The position numbers and the translations under genes are program-made. The notes beneath the pieces are model-generated. The model saw only the letters and a program-made list of their open reading frames with translations. It did not search any database and had not been told where the DNA came from. From Heliomicrobium modesticaldum Ice1 (GTDB taxonomy: Bacteria > Bacillota > Desulfitobacteriia > Heliobacteriales > Heliobacteriaceae), in NCBI RefSeq assembly GCF_000019165.1, contig NC_010337.2:2924001-2988000 (forward strand): a stretch of DNA of 64,000 nucleotides, read 5' to 3'. Numbering within the stretch: position 1 is the stretch's first letter; each line of letters begins with the position of its first letter. This document shows positions 26,758 to 36,173 of this stretch, piece by piece.

Positions 26758-28050
26758 ATGAGCAGTCCCCTACATACTATCATGAACCGCGCCACCAACA
26801 GCCCTGTCAACGGCGCTATCGAGTTCATCGTCAACGCCGGCCGCGTGCTCCTCGAATCGAGCGCCGAGGTCTACCGTGTGCAAGATACGGTCCAGAAGAT
26901 GGGGAACGCCCTCGGTGTCGACAAACTGGAGAGTTATGTCACCCCGGCAGGCGTCTTCGTCAGCTACATCGACGGCGAGGGGAACCTGCGCACCTTCTTC
27001 CGGCGCGTAGCGAAGCGGCAAGTCAATCTCGACCGGATCGCGGCCATCAATCATCTTTCCCGCCAGGTGGCCCGCAGGGACATTTCACTGGATCAAGCCT
27101 TTTCGGAGCTGAAAGAAATCGAAAACACCCCGCCCCTCTACTCCCCGCTGGTGAAGTTGTACATCAGCGCCGTCACAGCCGCCGGCATCGCCGCTATCTT
27201 TGGCGGCGGCTGGACCGAGTGCGGCCTCGCCTTACTGATGGCCTTTCTCGCCTTTTTGCTGGTCGACGGGACGAAAGTTGTCGCCATCAACTATCTGCGG
27301 GAATTGCTCCTCGGCGCTGTCGGTACAGGCCTCGTCCTGGCGGCGCGCACGACTGTCAATTTCGACATCGGTCCTGTCGTTGTCGGTGTGCTGCTGTCTG
27401 CCATCCCCGGCGCTTATATGGTCAACTCGGTCCGGGACATCATCGCCGGCGACCTGATCTCCGGCACCATCCGGGGCTTGGAATCGAGCGGCCTCACGGC
27501 GGCCCTCTTCGGCGGAGCGGGCATCACGCTGGCTCTGGTGGGCACCCAGTACCTGTCCGAACCGGTAGAGCCGCAGTCACCGATCATCGCCGTCAGTTTT
27601 TTCGTTTCCGCCCTCTTCAGCGTCTATAATCAGGCGCCCCCGCGGACAGTGGTTTCGGCGGGACTGACGGGGATGCTCAGCGCCACGATTCTCTATCTGA
27701 CGGTCGCCAAGGGGTACACACTGATCCTCGGCATGTTCTGGGGCGCCATCGCCGTGGCCGTCGCCAGCGAGGTCCTCGCCCGCATCCACCTCGTCCCGGT
27801 CACCGTCTTTATCGTCGGCGGCTTTGTGCCGCTGATCCCGGGGATCTGGTTTTTTCGGGCCACCCAGTTTCTCTTCACGGGAAACTACCTCCACGCCCTG
27901 GAGCCGCTGATAGTCGGCGTCGGCGGCATCGCCGCCGTTGGGGCCGGTGTGGCCATTGTGACGGCGGTAATGCGGCACTGGAAACAGAACCGCTGGAATA
28001 TCCGCCTCGACTGGCGGTACTGGAAGAAACGGGTGAACCGGGGTTTATAG
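26758..28050 (+). CDS. ThrE-type threonine/serine exporter (fused YjjP/YjjB-like halves)
   Basis: A 430-aa integral membrane protein. Residues 15-115 are a soluble DUF1212 N-terminal part (GRVLLESSAEVYRVQDTV), followed by about five helices of the ThrE domain (to about 260) and a second membrane block equivalent to DUF3815/YjjB (about 270-410). In many bacteria these halves are separate proteins; here they are fused as in actinobacterial ThrE. The predicted role is export of threonine and serine or related small metabolites. ATG chosen for GGAGGT 7 nt upstream. It is monocistronic and divergent from the yhaM-addBA operon. Confidence 0.85.
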   Translation: MSSPLHTIMNRATNSPVNGAIEFIVNAGRVLLESSAEVYRVQDTVQKMGNALGVDKLESYVTPAGVFVSYIDGEGNLRTFFRRVAKRQVNLDRIAAINHLSRQVARRDISLDQAFSELKEIENTPPLYSPLVKLYISAVTAAGIAAIFGGGWTECGLALLMAFLAFLLVDGTKVVAINYLRELLLGAVGTGLVLAARTTVNFDIGPVVVGVLLSAIPGAYMVNSVRDIIAGDLISGTIRGLESSGLTAALFGGAGITLALVGTQYLSEPVEPQSPIIAVSFFVSALFSVYNQAPPRTVVSAGLTGMLSATILYLTVAKGYTLILGMFWGAIAVAVASEVLARIHLVPVTVFIVGGFVPLIPGIWFFRATQFLFTGNYLHALEPLIVGVGGIAAVGAGVAIVTAVMRHWKQNRWNIRLDWRYWKKRVNRGL

Positions 28051-28199
28051 AATTGAAAGGGAATTTCGCCAACGGTCAGGCAAGTTCAAAGATGTCTCAC
28101 TGCAGGTCTCTTTTTGCGTGCAGTTCGGTCATGTTTCTGTTTCGTCGTTTTAAACATTCGATTTTGTCGTCCCGTCCGGGGCAGGCAGATGTAAGCGCC

Positions 28200-28955
28200 T
28201 TAGGCGCGCCGACCGCACACCGGGCAACCTTGCACGGCCGGCGGCAGCTCCAACCCGCTCGCTTCCATCAGTTTTGCATCAAGCAGGACCCTTTTCGTCA
28301 TCCCGTCGGCGATGATTTGGCCGTTTTGGACGACGATCGTCCGGTCGCAGCATTCGTACACCATGTCCAGATCGTGGCTGGTGATGATCTTCGTATGGGG
28401 AAAGCGGCGCAGCAGGTCCATAAATCGCCGGCGCGATGTCGGGTCCAAGGCCGAGGTGGGCTCGTCCATGACGAGAATATCGGGACCCATTGACAAGACG
28501 GAGGCGATGGCGGCGGCGCGCTTTTCCCCGCCGGAGAGCTTAAAGGGCGCCCGATCCTTAAGATGGCTGATCCCGACAGCCGCCAGGGCCGCCTCAACCC
28601 GTTTTTCCACCTCTGTTTCATCGAGCTTATTGTTGCGCGGGCCGAAGGCCACATCGTCATAGACGGTCGTCATGAACAACTGATCATCGGGATCCTGAAA
28701 GACCATGCCCATCCGCTGCCGGATCTGGGGCAGGGTCTTTTTCGTCACCGGAAGGTCATCGACGAGGATCTCCCCGTGCGAGGGCCACAAAAGGCCCATC
28801 AGCAACAACAGCAGCGTCGTCTTGCCGGCGCCGTTGCCCCCGATGATGGCCACCGACTCTCCCGGCGCGACGCGAAAGGACAGCCCCTTGACGGCCGGGT
28901 GCCCATCGGGATAGCTGTAGCGCAGGTCTTTTACTTCCAATTTTCCGCCGTTCAT
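28200..28955 (-). CDS. cbiO: Energy-coupling ATPase of cobalt/nickel ECF transporter (CbiO)
   Basis: A 251-aa ABC ATPase that powers the CbiMQO uptake system. Walker A GGNGAGKTT near 42, Q-loop in FQDPDDQLF (typical of CbiO), signature LSGGEKRAAAIA near 138, Walker B ILVMDEPTSALDP and switch His in TSHDLDMV. Start at ATG of MNGGKLEV after GGGGGTGG. It overlaps the cbiQ stop by 4 nt. The C-terminus ends GCPVCGRRA; a CxxC tail is not part of the standard ATPase and might bind metal. Confidence 0.93.
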   Translation of the reverse strand: MNGGKLEVKDLRYSYPDGHPAVKGLSFRVAPGESVAIIGGNGAGKTTLLLLLMGLLWPSHGEILVDDLPVTKKTLPQIRQRMGMVFQDPDDQLFMTTVYDDVAFGPRNNKLDETEVEKRVEAALAAVGISHLKDRAPFKLSGGEKRAAAIASVLSMGPDILVMDEPTSALDPTSRRRFMDLLRRFPHTKIITSHDLDMVYECCDRTIVVQNGQIIADGMTKRVLLDAKLMEASGLELPPAVQGCPVCGRRA

Positions 28956-29764
28956 GGAGCCACCCCCGTAATCAAAGAACCGAGCCACGATGAAAGGTTC
29001 ACCCAACGGGCCGTTAAGAAAAATCCGATCCAACCGGCGGCGAAGAGGATATCCCTTGCGCCCAGCTTCAGTCCCACCTCTCCGGCGTGATAATCGCCGG
29101 TAAAACCGCGCAGGCGCATGGCCTCATAGACACGCCGGGCCCTGTCCATGGTCCTGAGCAGCAGTTGCCCCGCCAGAGAGCCCCAGGCCGACCGGTGGAC
29201 GCCCTTTTGCTCCGGCGCGCGCAGCGCATAGGCCATGACGGTGCGCTGCACCTCTTCCAGCAGCAAGGAAATGTACCGATAGGTCAGCATCATCTGGAGC
29301 ACGAAGAGCTTCGGAACTTTGAGGATGCGCAGGGCGACGGCGATCCGGTCCATCCCGGTCGTGGCGATCAGGATCATCGTCGCCGTCACCGTGAGGGCGG
29401 TCTTGAGGAGCAGGGAGAAAAAGGTGAGCCATCCCGCCGAGAGAGCCACGCCGCCGATGCTGACGACCTCCCGGTTCAAAAAGGGGCTCACGATGCCGAG
29501 CGTCAGCACAAAGATCTCCACGAAGAGGACGCGCTTGAAGATGGCCGCAGGCGGCAGTTCGGCGAGGGTCAGCAGCACGACCGGAAAGAGAATTAGCGGC
29601 AACAGTCCCCCGATGGCCCGGCTGTCAAAAGAAGTAACCACAGCTAAGTAAATAACTGTGGTTAGCAACTTCGTGACCGGGTGAAGCCGGTGGATGGACG
29701 TCTGCTGACGCGCCAGATCGTCCAGTTGTCTCATGCTAAGGAGCGAATCGGTAATATTCAACAT
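28952..29764 (-). CDS. cbiQ: ECF transporter T component (CbiQ)
   Basis: A 270-aa transmembrane coupling protein of the cobalt/nickel ECF transporter. About five hydrophobic segments surround the cytoplasmic coupling helices. The family's two short signature motifs show as AYALRAPEQ (near 183) and YEAMRLRGF (near 220), each with the Ala-Arg-Gly type pattern that contacts the ATPases. The gene lies between cbiM and cbiO and overlaps cbiO by 4 nt. The first about 25 residues are soluble and charged. Confidence 0.92.
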   Translation of the reverse strand: MLNITDSLLSMRQLDDLARQQTSIHRLHPVTKLLTTVIYLAVVTSFDSRAIGGLLPLILFPVVLLTLAELPPAAIFKRVLFVEIFVLTLGIVSPFLNREVVSIGGVALSAGWLTFFSLLLKTALTVTATMILIATTGMDRIAVALRILKVPKLFVLQMMLTYRYISLLLEEVQRTVMAYALRAPEQKGVHRSAWGSLAGQLLLRTMDRARRVYEAMRLRGFTGDYHAGEVGLKLGARDILFAAGWIGFFLTARWVNLSSWLGSLITGVAP

Positions 29765-29810
29765 CGTTGCCCGTCCCCGTCGGGTTTTTTACCGGAAGAA
29801 GTCCTTTTGT

Positions 29811-30968
29811 TTAGACGTTCAGCTTTCGTTGCTGTCGCTTTGTCAAATGGATCAGAAATCCGATCAGCCCAGACAGGGCCAGCGTGAGCAGGCCGCCGAC
29901 GATGCCCGCTACAGAGGTTCCCGCGTTGACATTGGGCCAAGCTGGTTCGTCGGATTCACTTGATGCAAGCGGATCTGCCGACGCTGAGCCGTTGCTTTCA
30001 ACGGATCCGGCGTCGTCCGGTTGCTTTTCCGGTATTCCCGTTGCTCTCGGCGTCATCGCCGCCTGTGTCTCCAGGGGCTTCGTCTCAGCGGTTTTGAAGT
30101 CGTAATCCGGTAAAATGGCCGTTTTGCTCTGGATGTCGGCGAAAACATGATAGAGGTCACCGGAGGCCTCCAGTTCGGCTGTTCCCGCCACCTTCTCTAT
30201 GGACCATTCCAATCCGTCCGGATTGGCCGAGGCAAACCAGGACAGCAGGCCGCCCATGAGGACGGCTGAAATCGCCAACCCCCGCACCACTCTGCGGTAA
30301 GAGATAGCGCCGTAGGGCCGACCGGCGGTCACCTGTTCTAGGATCTCCGGACGGCTTTTCCAGACGAAGGTGACGACAGCGGCTGTGACCAGCCCTTCCA
30401 CGACGCCGATGGCCAGGTGGATCGGCTGCATCAACAAGAGGAACATGTTAAAAGGCAGTTCCGTCTTGCCCGATAAGAGCGTCTCCATGACGACGCTGAA
30501 GGCGCCCAGTTGGAGACCGACGATCGCCGAGATGAGCGAAGCCACGAGGATACGCTTCGCCGTCAGGCCTTTTTTTATGATGCCTTTATAAATGAATGGG
30601 TAAGCGACAAAAGAGGTATAAACGCCGAGATTGAAGAGGTTGCAGCCGTAAGCGAGCAGACCGCCGTCGGCAAAAAAGAGCGCCTGAATGAGTAAGATGG
30701 AGGCCATCGTCAAAAAGCCGGCATGAGGACCAAGCAGGATCGATAGCAGCATGCCGCCGCCAAGATGTCCGCTCGACCCGGTTCCGGGAATGGAAAAGTT
30801 GATCATCTGGGCGGCGAAGACGAAAGCGCCCATCACCCCCATCATGGGGATGATCTTCTCATCGATATTGCGCTGGACTTTTTTCATGGAATAGGCCGCC
30901 ACTCCAGCGGCAGCCGCCCACAGGGTCCCTCCCACGACAGGAGAGATGAGCGCGTCGGCCATATGCAT
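29811..30968 (-). CDS. cbiM: Cobalt/nickel ECF transporter substrate protein CbiM fused to a PDGLE (CbiN-like) domain
   Basis: Substrate-binding membrane subunit. The N-terminus MHMADALISP carries the invariant His2 that coordinates Co(II)/Ni(II) with the amino end. Then come seven to eight helices to about 255. A PDGLE motif (ANPDGLEWSIEKVAG) marks the fused CbiN/NikN-like domain with its own last helix (about 355-375). Between them is a low-complexity Ser/Glu/Pro-rich linker (about 300-345). At 385 aa it is the long MN-fused form. Whether Co or Ni is the cargo is not clear. It is preceded by a leader with four hairpins and a good promoter. Confidence 0.92.
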   Translation of the reverse strand: MHMADALISPVVGGTLWAAAAGVAAYSMKKVQRNIDEKIIPMMGVMGAFVFAAQMINFSIPGTGSSGHLGGGMLLSILLGPHAGFLTMASILLIQALFFADGGLLAYGCNLFNLGVYTSFVAYPFIYKGIIKKGLTAKRILVASLISAIVGLQLGAFSVVMETLLSGKTELPFNMFLLLMQPIHLAIGVVEGLVTAAVVTFVWKSRPEILEQVTAGRPYGAISYRRVVRGLAISAVLMGGLLSWFASANPDGLEWSIEKVAGTAELEASGDLYHVFADIQSKTAILPDYDFKTAETKPLETQAAMTPRATGIPEKQPDDAGSVESNGSASADPLASSESDEPAWPNVNAGTSVAGIVGGLLTLALSGLIGFLIHLTKRQQRKLNV

Positions 30969-30994
30969 GTTGCTTTACCCCTCTCAAAAAAATA

Positions 30995-31096
30995 ACCCAT
31001 TACGGGTGTGTCACCAATCCCTTTCATAGGGACAACTACCCTTCATGGGCCGAGTTTTGAGATATTAATCCGAACCGCGCAAAGTCTTCATGACTT
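30995..31096 (-). promoter_or_regulatory. Structured leader of cbiMQO, candidate metal- or cobalamin-responsive element
   Basis: Four short hairpins follow each other in the leader: AAGTC-ATGAA-GACTT (31096-31082), CCC-ATGAA-GGG (31049-31039), TCCC-TATGAAA-GGGA (31032-31018) and ACCC-GTAAT-GGGT (31007-30995), the last followed by TTATTTTTTT. The first three share the loop ATGAA. The GGG/CCC arms can also pair with one another. The conserved boxes of the cobalamin riboswitch were not found. Regulation by Ni/Co is inference from context. Confidence 0.45.
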
Positions 31097-31106
31097 CAGT
31101 GTTTCT

Positions 31107-31135
31107 AATCTATCATCATCTTTGGGGAGCGTCAA
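31107..31135 (-). promoter_or_regulatory. Promoter of the cbiMQO operon
   Basis: On the minus strand TTGACG (31135-31130), a 17-bp spacer and TAGATT (31112-31107), which gives an expected transcript start near 31100 and a leader of about 130 nt. Confidence 0.75.
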
Positions 31136-31171
31136 GTAATGGAAGCTTGGTCATCGTTATTGCCAGGCCTG

Positions 31172-34100
31172 CTATACAGTGATCTTCAGCAAAAAGTCGT
31201 CATAATTCTTCGCTTGCTTAAACTGAACATCTTGGGCAACGGCTTTGAAGTGAAGTTTGCCGCACTTGATCTTTGTTTTTTCCACTTCATTCAGATCCTT
31301 ATCCTCTTTGTCTATCTTCGTTTCCACGATAAAGAAGAGCCTGGCTTGATCATCCTCTCCTTTACGGATCACAGCCCAGTCAGGAGAATATTCGCCATAG
31401 GGGGTATCAATGACGAAGCCTCCCTTTTTGATCTTGGTATATAGCAGCACTTTTTCGTCTTCTTCGAGTCTTTTGGCGAATTGGAGTTCACCATCGCTGT
31501 CGAACTTGTAATACTTATGGACGGCTCTGCCTTTATCTGCGCTCGTTTGAAAGACGAGCGATGCGACGTCTTCAAGCATGCCCATGTCGATCGAATCGGC
31601 TTCGAATATGGTCGACTCGTCAAAGACATAGCCGTCAATGGCTTCATAGCGGACAACGCCTTTGGCCATGAATTCGGTTCGTTTTTCCTTGATCTTTTGC
31701 GTCACTACATCGAGGATGTCTTGATTCTTTAGGAGGGTTGCCTTCTCCAGCTTCGATATGATCCTATAAATGGCCAGACGGGGCAGCAGGGTGTGGTACA
31801 TGATATAGTTGATGATCTCGAATTGGCTTTTTTGCAAATCCAGCCCTTCCGGTTCACTGAAAAAGGTCTGTTGCACCGACTCAGAGAGGCGGAACTTTTT
31901 CTGTTCGTCAAACTCTGCCTTGCCTGTTTCAATATTGTATTCGTAGAGGACCCGCTTAAACCGCAGGAGTTCGTTCAGTTCTCTCGCCGATTCTTCGATG
32001 AAGGCATCACTATCGATGTTAACTTGATAGAGGGTCCGTTGGGACATGCGCTTGCCCAGTTCCTTGAGCAGTTGTTCAAATTGCTCTTCTGATATATAAC
32101 TGTGGGCGCCATTCTCGATGGGTTCTTCGTCGCCGTTTTTAATGAGAATCTTCTTGCTGCCTTTTGCCTGCATCGCTTCAATAAACGCTTTCTTGATCAT
32201 GATGCTGTGCTCTTGCAGCGTTTCATGGATAAAGGTGATGGCTTCAATTTTCTTGGCGTCTTTGGTCAGCATGCCCTCTTTGTTGATGATGTTCTGTTCG
32301 ATCAGTTCTTTTCGAAGGGGTTCCGTCAGGTCGATGATCTTGTTTTCCGGAATGCCGGCATTCCGGAGTGAGGCATGAATCACATCGATGGTGACTTCTT
32401 CCTTATTGAAGCCGGCCTGTTCATTAAAATCTTTTTGGAGTGCTGCGGCAAACTGGTCATAGTAATCATTGGCGATGACGGTCAATTCATTAATCGTCTT
32501 GTCTGTGCATCGGGTGCCTTCAATATCTACGGAGAGGCGCAATCCTCTGCCGATCTCTTGTTTTTTTGCAATATCGGAGCCGCCTTTTTTCAAGGTGCAG
32601 AGGGTAAAGACATTCGGGTTATCCCAGCCTTCCCGCAACGCCGAGTGGGAGAAGATGAACGCCAAGGGTTCCTCAAAGGATATGAGCTCGTCTTTCTTCT
32701 CTAGGATCAGTTCAATGCCCCGGTCGATATCTTCTTGAGACTTGGCTTTCAGCTTATCTTCATCCATCACCTTGTCCCAATCTTCAATCTCTACGGCATT
32801 TTTGTGCTTATCGACGGCAAAATAGCCTTCTCTCACCTTGTGTACATTTTTATAATCTTTAAACAGCTCCGGGTATTCGACAAAAAGCTGCTTCCCCTTT
32901 TTATCCGTGATGATCTTGCTATACTCTTCGTCAAAAATGCGCAGGTACTCCCCTCGGCCATCAGGGGAGCTGGTGTCTCGATACTTGTTGACGGCGTCTA
33001 TGAAGAACAAGGTGAGGACTTTGATTTTTCTTCCGCTCTTCAAGATCTTGTATTGCTTCTCCAGGTGACTCTTAATGGCCAGCCTGATCTGGATTCGGAT
33101 CGTTTCTTCTTCACTGATGTCGGCATTGTTTTCTCCGACGGCAAGCTCCAGGATATCGTCCCACTTGCTGATCTTCAGCTTTTTTAGCTTGTGCGGATCT
33201 TCCATGACGAACATGTTTTTGTATTGATCCAGGTTCCCAGAACATTCAAAAAGAGAATCGCCGCCTCGAACTTTGACCTGCTTCTTGCGAATCTGCCCGC
33301 CCTGCTCCACACAGAACAGTTCGATCTTGGCAAAGAGGTCTTTTGTGAACTCTACGTAACGAACGTATGGGAAGTCTTTCGGTATGGCGCCGTGGACGGT
33401 TTTTACCTGGATCTTCTTGACCAGATCCTTTTGATAGGCATCGAAGGAGTCGAGCTTGTAGACCTGGTTGTACCGGCTTTTATGGGTGGCTGAATAACGC
33501 AGGACAAACAAAGGATCGATCCCCTCGATGGCTTCCAGAGAGGCGCTCTTCTTCTTCGCTGTGCCCTCGATTTTTTGCGGTTCGTCGATGATGACGATGG
33601 GGTGAATATACCGGATGTCTTCCCATAGGATCTGGCCATATTCGTCGGATTGACGGATTTTGTTGGAATCTTTATTGAAGGCCTGGATGTTCATGACCAC
33701 GATGCTGAGGTCTCTCGTCTCCACAAAACTGCTGCTGATCTTTTTCAAGTTCTTGGAGTCGTAGACGAAGGCATGGTTCATTATGTCCAGGCCGTCGTAG
33801 ATGCCTTTGAAGTGTTCCCGCAACATGGCCATGGTTTTCTCTACGCCTTTTCGAATGGCAATGGTCGGTACAACGATCATGAACTTCGTAAAGCCATAAG
33901 CGCGGTATAATTCGAGAATGGTCCGCAGGTACACGTAGGTCTTGCCTGTGCCTGTTTCCATCTCGATGGTAAAGTTGTTCCCTTTCAGTTCATGATCGGT
34001 GAACAGCTTGTTCTTTTGCTGCACCTCGCGAAGGTTGTGCAGGAGCCTTGCCGGTGAAACCAGTTGCGGGTTGCGCACAGGATCGCCTTCGACGAGTTTC

Positions 34101-34240
34101 TTCATTCTCTGTAGTTGGCGATAGATAGTTCCGTCATCGTGGCGGCTAACGCCTTTAAAGAGGTTGACGACAGAGTTGACGGCATCTTTCTGATAGCCCA
34201 ACTTGTCATCAAATTGAAAGGCAATACGGTTGGTCATCAT
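31172..34240 (-). CDS. res: Type III restriction enzyme, Res subunit
   Basis: The ATP-dependent restriction subunit of a type III system, 1022 aa. A superfamily 2 helicase core shows METGTGKT (94-101), IIDEPQKI (about 217-224, the DExx box), LRYSATHK (motif III) and EIGRGLRLSVD (motif VI). The C-terminal PD-(D/E)xK nuclease is visible as YSPDWAVI...FFIVETK near 960-985. It needs Mod, which gives the sequence specificity, to translocate and cleave. It is the last gene of a four-gene operon and starts 8 nt after mod, behind GGGGTG. All signature residues are present, so it should be active. Confidence 0.93.
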   Translation of the reverse strand: MMTNRIAFQFDDKLGYQKDAVNSVVNLFKGVSRHDDGTIYRQLQRMKKLVEGDPVRNPQLVSPARLLHNLREVQQKNKLFTDHELKGNNFTIEMETGTGKTYVYLRTILELYRAYGFTKFMIVVPTIAIRKGVEKTMAMLREHFKGIYDGLDIMNHAFVYDSKNLKKISSSFVETRDLSIVVMNIQAFNKDSNKIRQSDEYGQILWEDIRYIHPIVIIDEPQKIEGTAKKKSASLEAIEGIDPLFVLRYSATHKSRYNQVYKLDSFDAYQKDLVKKIQVKTVHGAIPKDFPYVRYVEFTKDLFAKIELFCVEQGGQIRKKQVKVRGGDSLFECSGNLDQYKNMFVMEDPHKLKKLKISKWDDILELAVGENNADISEEETIRIQIRLAIKSHLEKQYKILKSGRKIKVLTLFFIDAVNKYRDTSSPDGRGEYLRIFDEEYSKIITDKKGKQLFVEYPELFKDYKNVHKVREGYFAVDKHKNAVEIEDWDKVMDEDKLKAKSQEDIDRGIELILEKKDELISFEEPLAFIFSHSALREGWDNPNVFTLCTLKKGGSDIAKKQEIGRGLRLSVDIEGTRCTDKTINELTVIANDYYDQFAAALQKDFNEQAGFNKEEVTIDVIHASLRNAGIPENKIIDLTEPLRKELIEQNIINKEGMLTKDAKKIEAITFIHETLQEHSIMIKKAFIEAMQAKGSKKILIKNGDEEPIENGAHSYISEEQFEQLLKELGKRMSQRTLYQVNIDSDAFIEESARELNELLRFKRVLYEYNIETGKAEFDEQKKFRLSESVQQTFFSEPEGLDLQKSQFEIINYIMYHTLLPRLAIYRIISKLEKATLLKNQDILDVVTQKIKEKRTEFMAKGVVRYEAIDGYVFDESTIFEADSIDMGMLEDVASLVFQTSADKGRAVHKYYKFDSDGELQFAKRLEEDEKVLLYTKIKKGGFVIDTPYGEYSPDWAVIRKGEDDQARLFFIVETKIDKEDKDLNEVEKTKIKCGKLHFKAVAQDVQFKQAKNYDDFLLKITV

Positions 34241-34248
34241 GGCACCCC

Positions 34249-36162
34249 TTATATGAACTCGACGCGATAGGCTTTCTTCTTCAGGCCGCTGTTTTTCTTC
34301 ATCTGCGCTTCCAATCGGAGCATGCTGTTCGTTTTCAAGCTGATGTCGGCGCCGAAGGCGCTGTCACGGAAGATGATCTTGGTGGGCATGGGCTCGATGG
34401 CGGCGATTTTATCAATCATGCTTTCCGTTACGTTTTCTTCCAAGCAAACGAGAACGGTGTCGGCGAAGATATAGGTTCTCTCTCCAATAGAAGCTACTTT
34501 CTCCACCTTGGACGATAAGGGGATATCCCGGTGACGGAGCAGGATCTCATAGACCACATCGAGATCGGTAAAGCCGGGGGTGAAGTCCAACCTGTCTTTA
34601 TCGGTCATGGCGCTTTCATCAAGTGTCATTTGATCGGATTTCATCGCTTCACTGAACCAACGGATATTGGTGTCGGCCACTTTGAAGACCTTGAAGCCGA
34701 TGTCGAGGTTTTCGATGCCCTTCTTGTCTTTGTTTTCTTCGATGATCTTGTCTCCGGCTCTGCGGATGCGTTCTTTGCCGATTTCGCAGATGTTCTTTAA
34801 CTTAACGGCATTTCCATAATCTCCACTCTCACAAACTTCAGGTAATTGAACCATAATAAACTTTCTTTTACCCCCATCTTCAGCATTTAGCTGCATAACA
34901 GCATCCGCTGATGTTGCTGAACCTGAAAAAAAATCCAAAACAATAGCATTATTATCCGAAGCTATTGTTAGTATATATTTCAATAATAACGTTGGCTTTG
35001 GAGTGCTAAATAAACTTGTTACAGGTACTTCTGGAAACAACTTTTTTAATTCATATTTCGCTCTTCTTGTGTGCCCAGTTATCTCCAAATCAATACACAA
35101 GCTTGAAGGCGGTAACCCTTTCATTTCATATAAATAAGTCCTTCTTATAAGGCGTGTTTCATCTTCAGAGAAGCGCAGTTCACCTGTCTTTAATTTTTCT
35201 TCAATAGTTTCTTTGGACCATCTCCATCCGTTTGGTGGATGTTTAATAAGTTTCCCACTTGGCGTTATTATATCAAATTGGAGATTTGGTCTTAATCCTG
35301 GATTATTTACGGGATTTCCATCAAACCATGGACCTCGAGGATCATTATCTGGGTTTTTAAAGTGTTGCCTTTTGCTATCATTATTAAGGAAATTAGGTTT
35401 CCAATCCGGACTTTTTGCGTATACCAAAATATAATTATGATCCTCCGAAAACGTCAACGCATTATTGTTACTATTGTCACTTGATCGCCAAACAATGTCT
35501 CCAATAAAGCTATTAGAACCAAATACCTCGTCACATAATAATTTTAAGTTTGAGTGTTCATTATCATCAATGCTAATAAAGATCACACCATCTTCTTTTA
35601 GCAAATCCTTGGCAACTTTCAACCGAGGATACATCATCGACAACCAGTTGGAATGATACCGCCCGTTACTCTTTTGATTAACAATCAGACGCTCTCCCAT
35701 TTCATCTATCTCGCCTTCCAATGCACTGTTTTCACGCTGATTCATCGCAAAGTTGTCTTTGTAGATAAAATCATTGCCCGTGTTGTACGGAGGATCAATG
35801 TAAATCATCTTCACCTTATTGTAATAACTGTTCCGGAGTAGCTTCAAAACCTCTAAGTTGTCCCCTTCAATATACAGGTTCTCTGTCGTTTCAGGGTGTT
35901 TGCTTTCCTCTGGCACATATTTCAAGGTTCGGCCGACCACGTCCTGGTTGGCAAGCTTCTTCGCTTCTTCCTTGCCAACCCAACCGAGTTCATAGCGCTC
36001 CGACATTTTTTCGCTGACCGATTCAAATTGTCCCAGCTCCGCTTTCAAGGCTTCCAAGTCCACTTGCCCGTCTTTCACGGCAGCAGGAAAGAGTTGGGCC
36101 AGCTTTTTTACATTTTCAGCGATCGGATTGAATATTTCCTTTTGAACTTTTGAGAACTCCAT
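34249..36162 (-). CDS. mod: Type III DNA methyltransferase, Mod subunit, with mosaic centre
   Basis: A 637-aa adenine N6 methyltransferase of beta-class order: DPPYNTGNDF (motif IV, 123-132) before the target recognition region and FFSGSAT (motif I, 411-417). Together with Res it recognises an asymmetric site. Residues about 168-457 are encoded by clearly AT-rich DNA (about 34790-35660), whereas both ends match the GC level of the operon. This suggests exchange of the recognition region by recombination. Start follows GGGAGGAAG. It is 11 nt from the DUF4391 gene. The frame is intact and both catalytic motifs are present. Confidence 0.93.
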   Translation of the reverse strand: MEFSKVQKEIFNPIAENVKKLAQLFPAAVKDGQVDLEALKAELGQFESVSEKMSERYELGWVGKEEAKKLANQDVVGRTLKYVPEESKHPETTENLYIEGDNLEVLKLLRNSYYNKVKMIYIDPPYNTGNDFIYKDNFAMNQRENSALEGEIDEMGERLIVNQKSNGRYHSNWLSMMYPRLKVAKDLLKEDGVIFISIDDNEHSNLKLLCDEVFGSNSFIGDIVWRSSDNSNNNALTFSEDHNYILVYAKSPDWKPNFLNNDSKRQHFKNPDNDPRGPWFDGNPVNNPGLRPNLQFDIITPSGKLIKHPPNGWRWSKETIEEKLKTGELRFSEDETRLIRRTYLYEMKGLPPSSLCIDLEITGHTRRAKYELKKLFPEVPVTSLFSTPKPTLLLKYILTIASDNNAIVLDFFSGSATSADAVMQLNAEDGGKRKFIMVQLPEVCESGDYGNAVKLKNICEIGKERIRRAGDKIIEENKDKKGIENLDIGFKVFKVADTNIRWFSEAMKSDQMTLDESAMTDKDRLDFTPGFTDLDVVYEILLRHRDIPLSSKVEKVASIGERTYIFADTVLVCLEENVTESMIDKIAAIEPMPTKIIFRDSAFGADISLKTNSMLRLEAQMKKNSGLKKKAYRVEFI

Positions 36163-36173
36163 GTTCTTCCTCC

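Noticed and set aside
30969-31100. Classical cobalamin riboswitch before cbiM
   Set aside because: The conserved B12-box-type sequence was not found in the leader, so I list it only as an unassigned structured leader.
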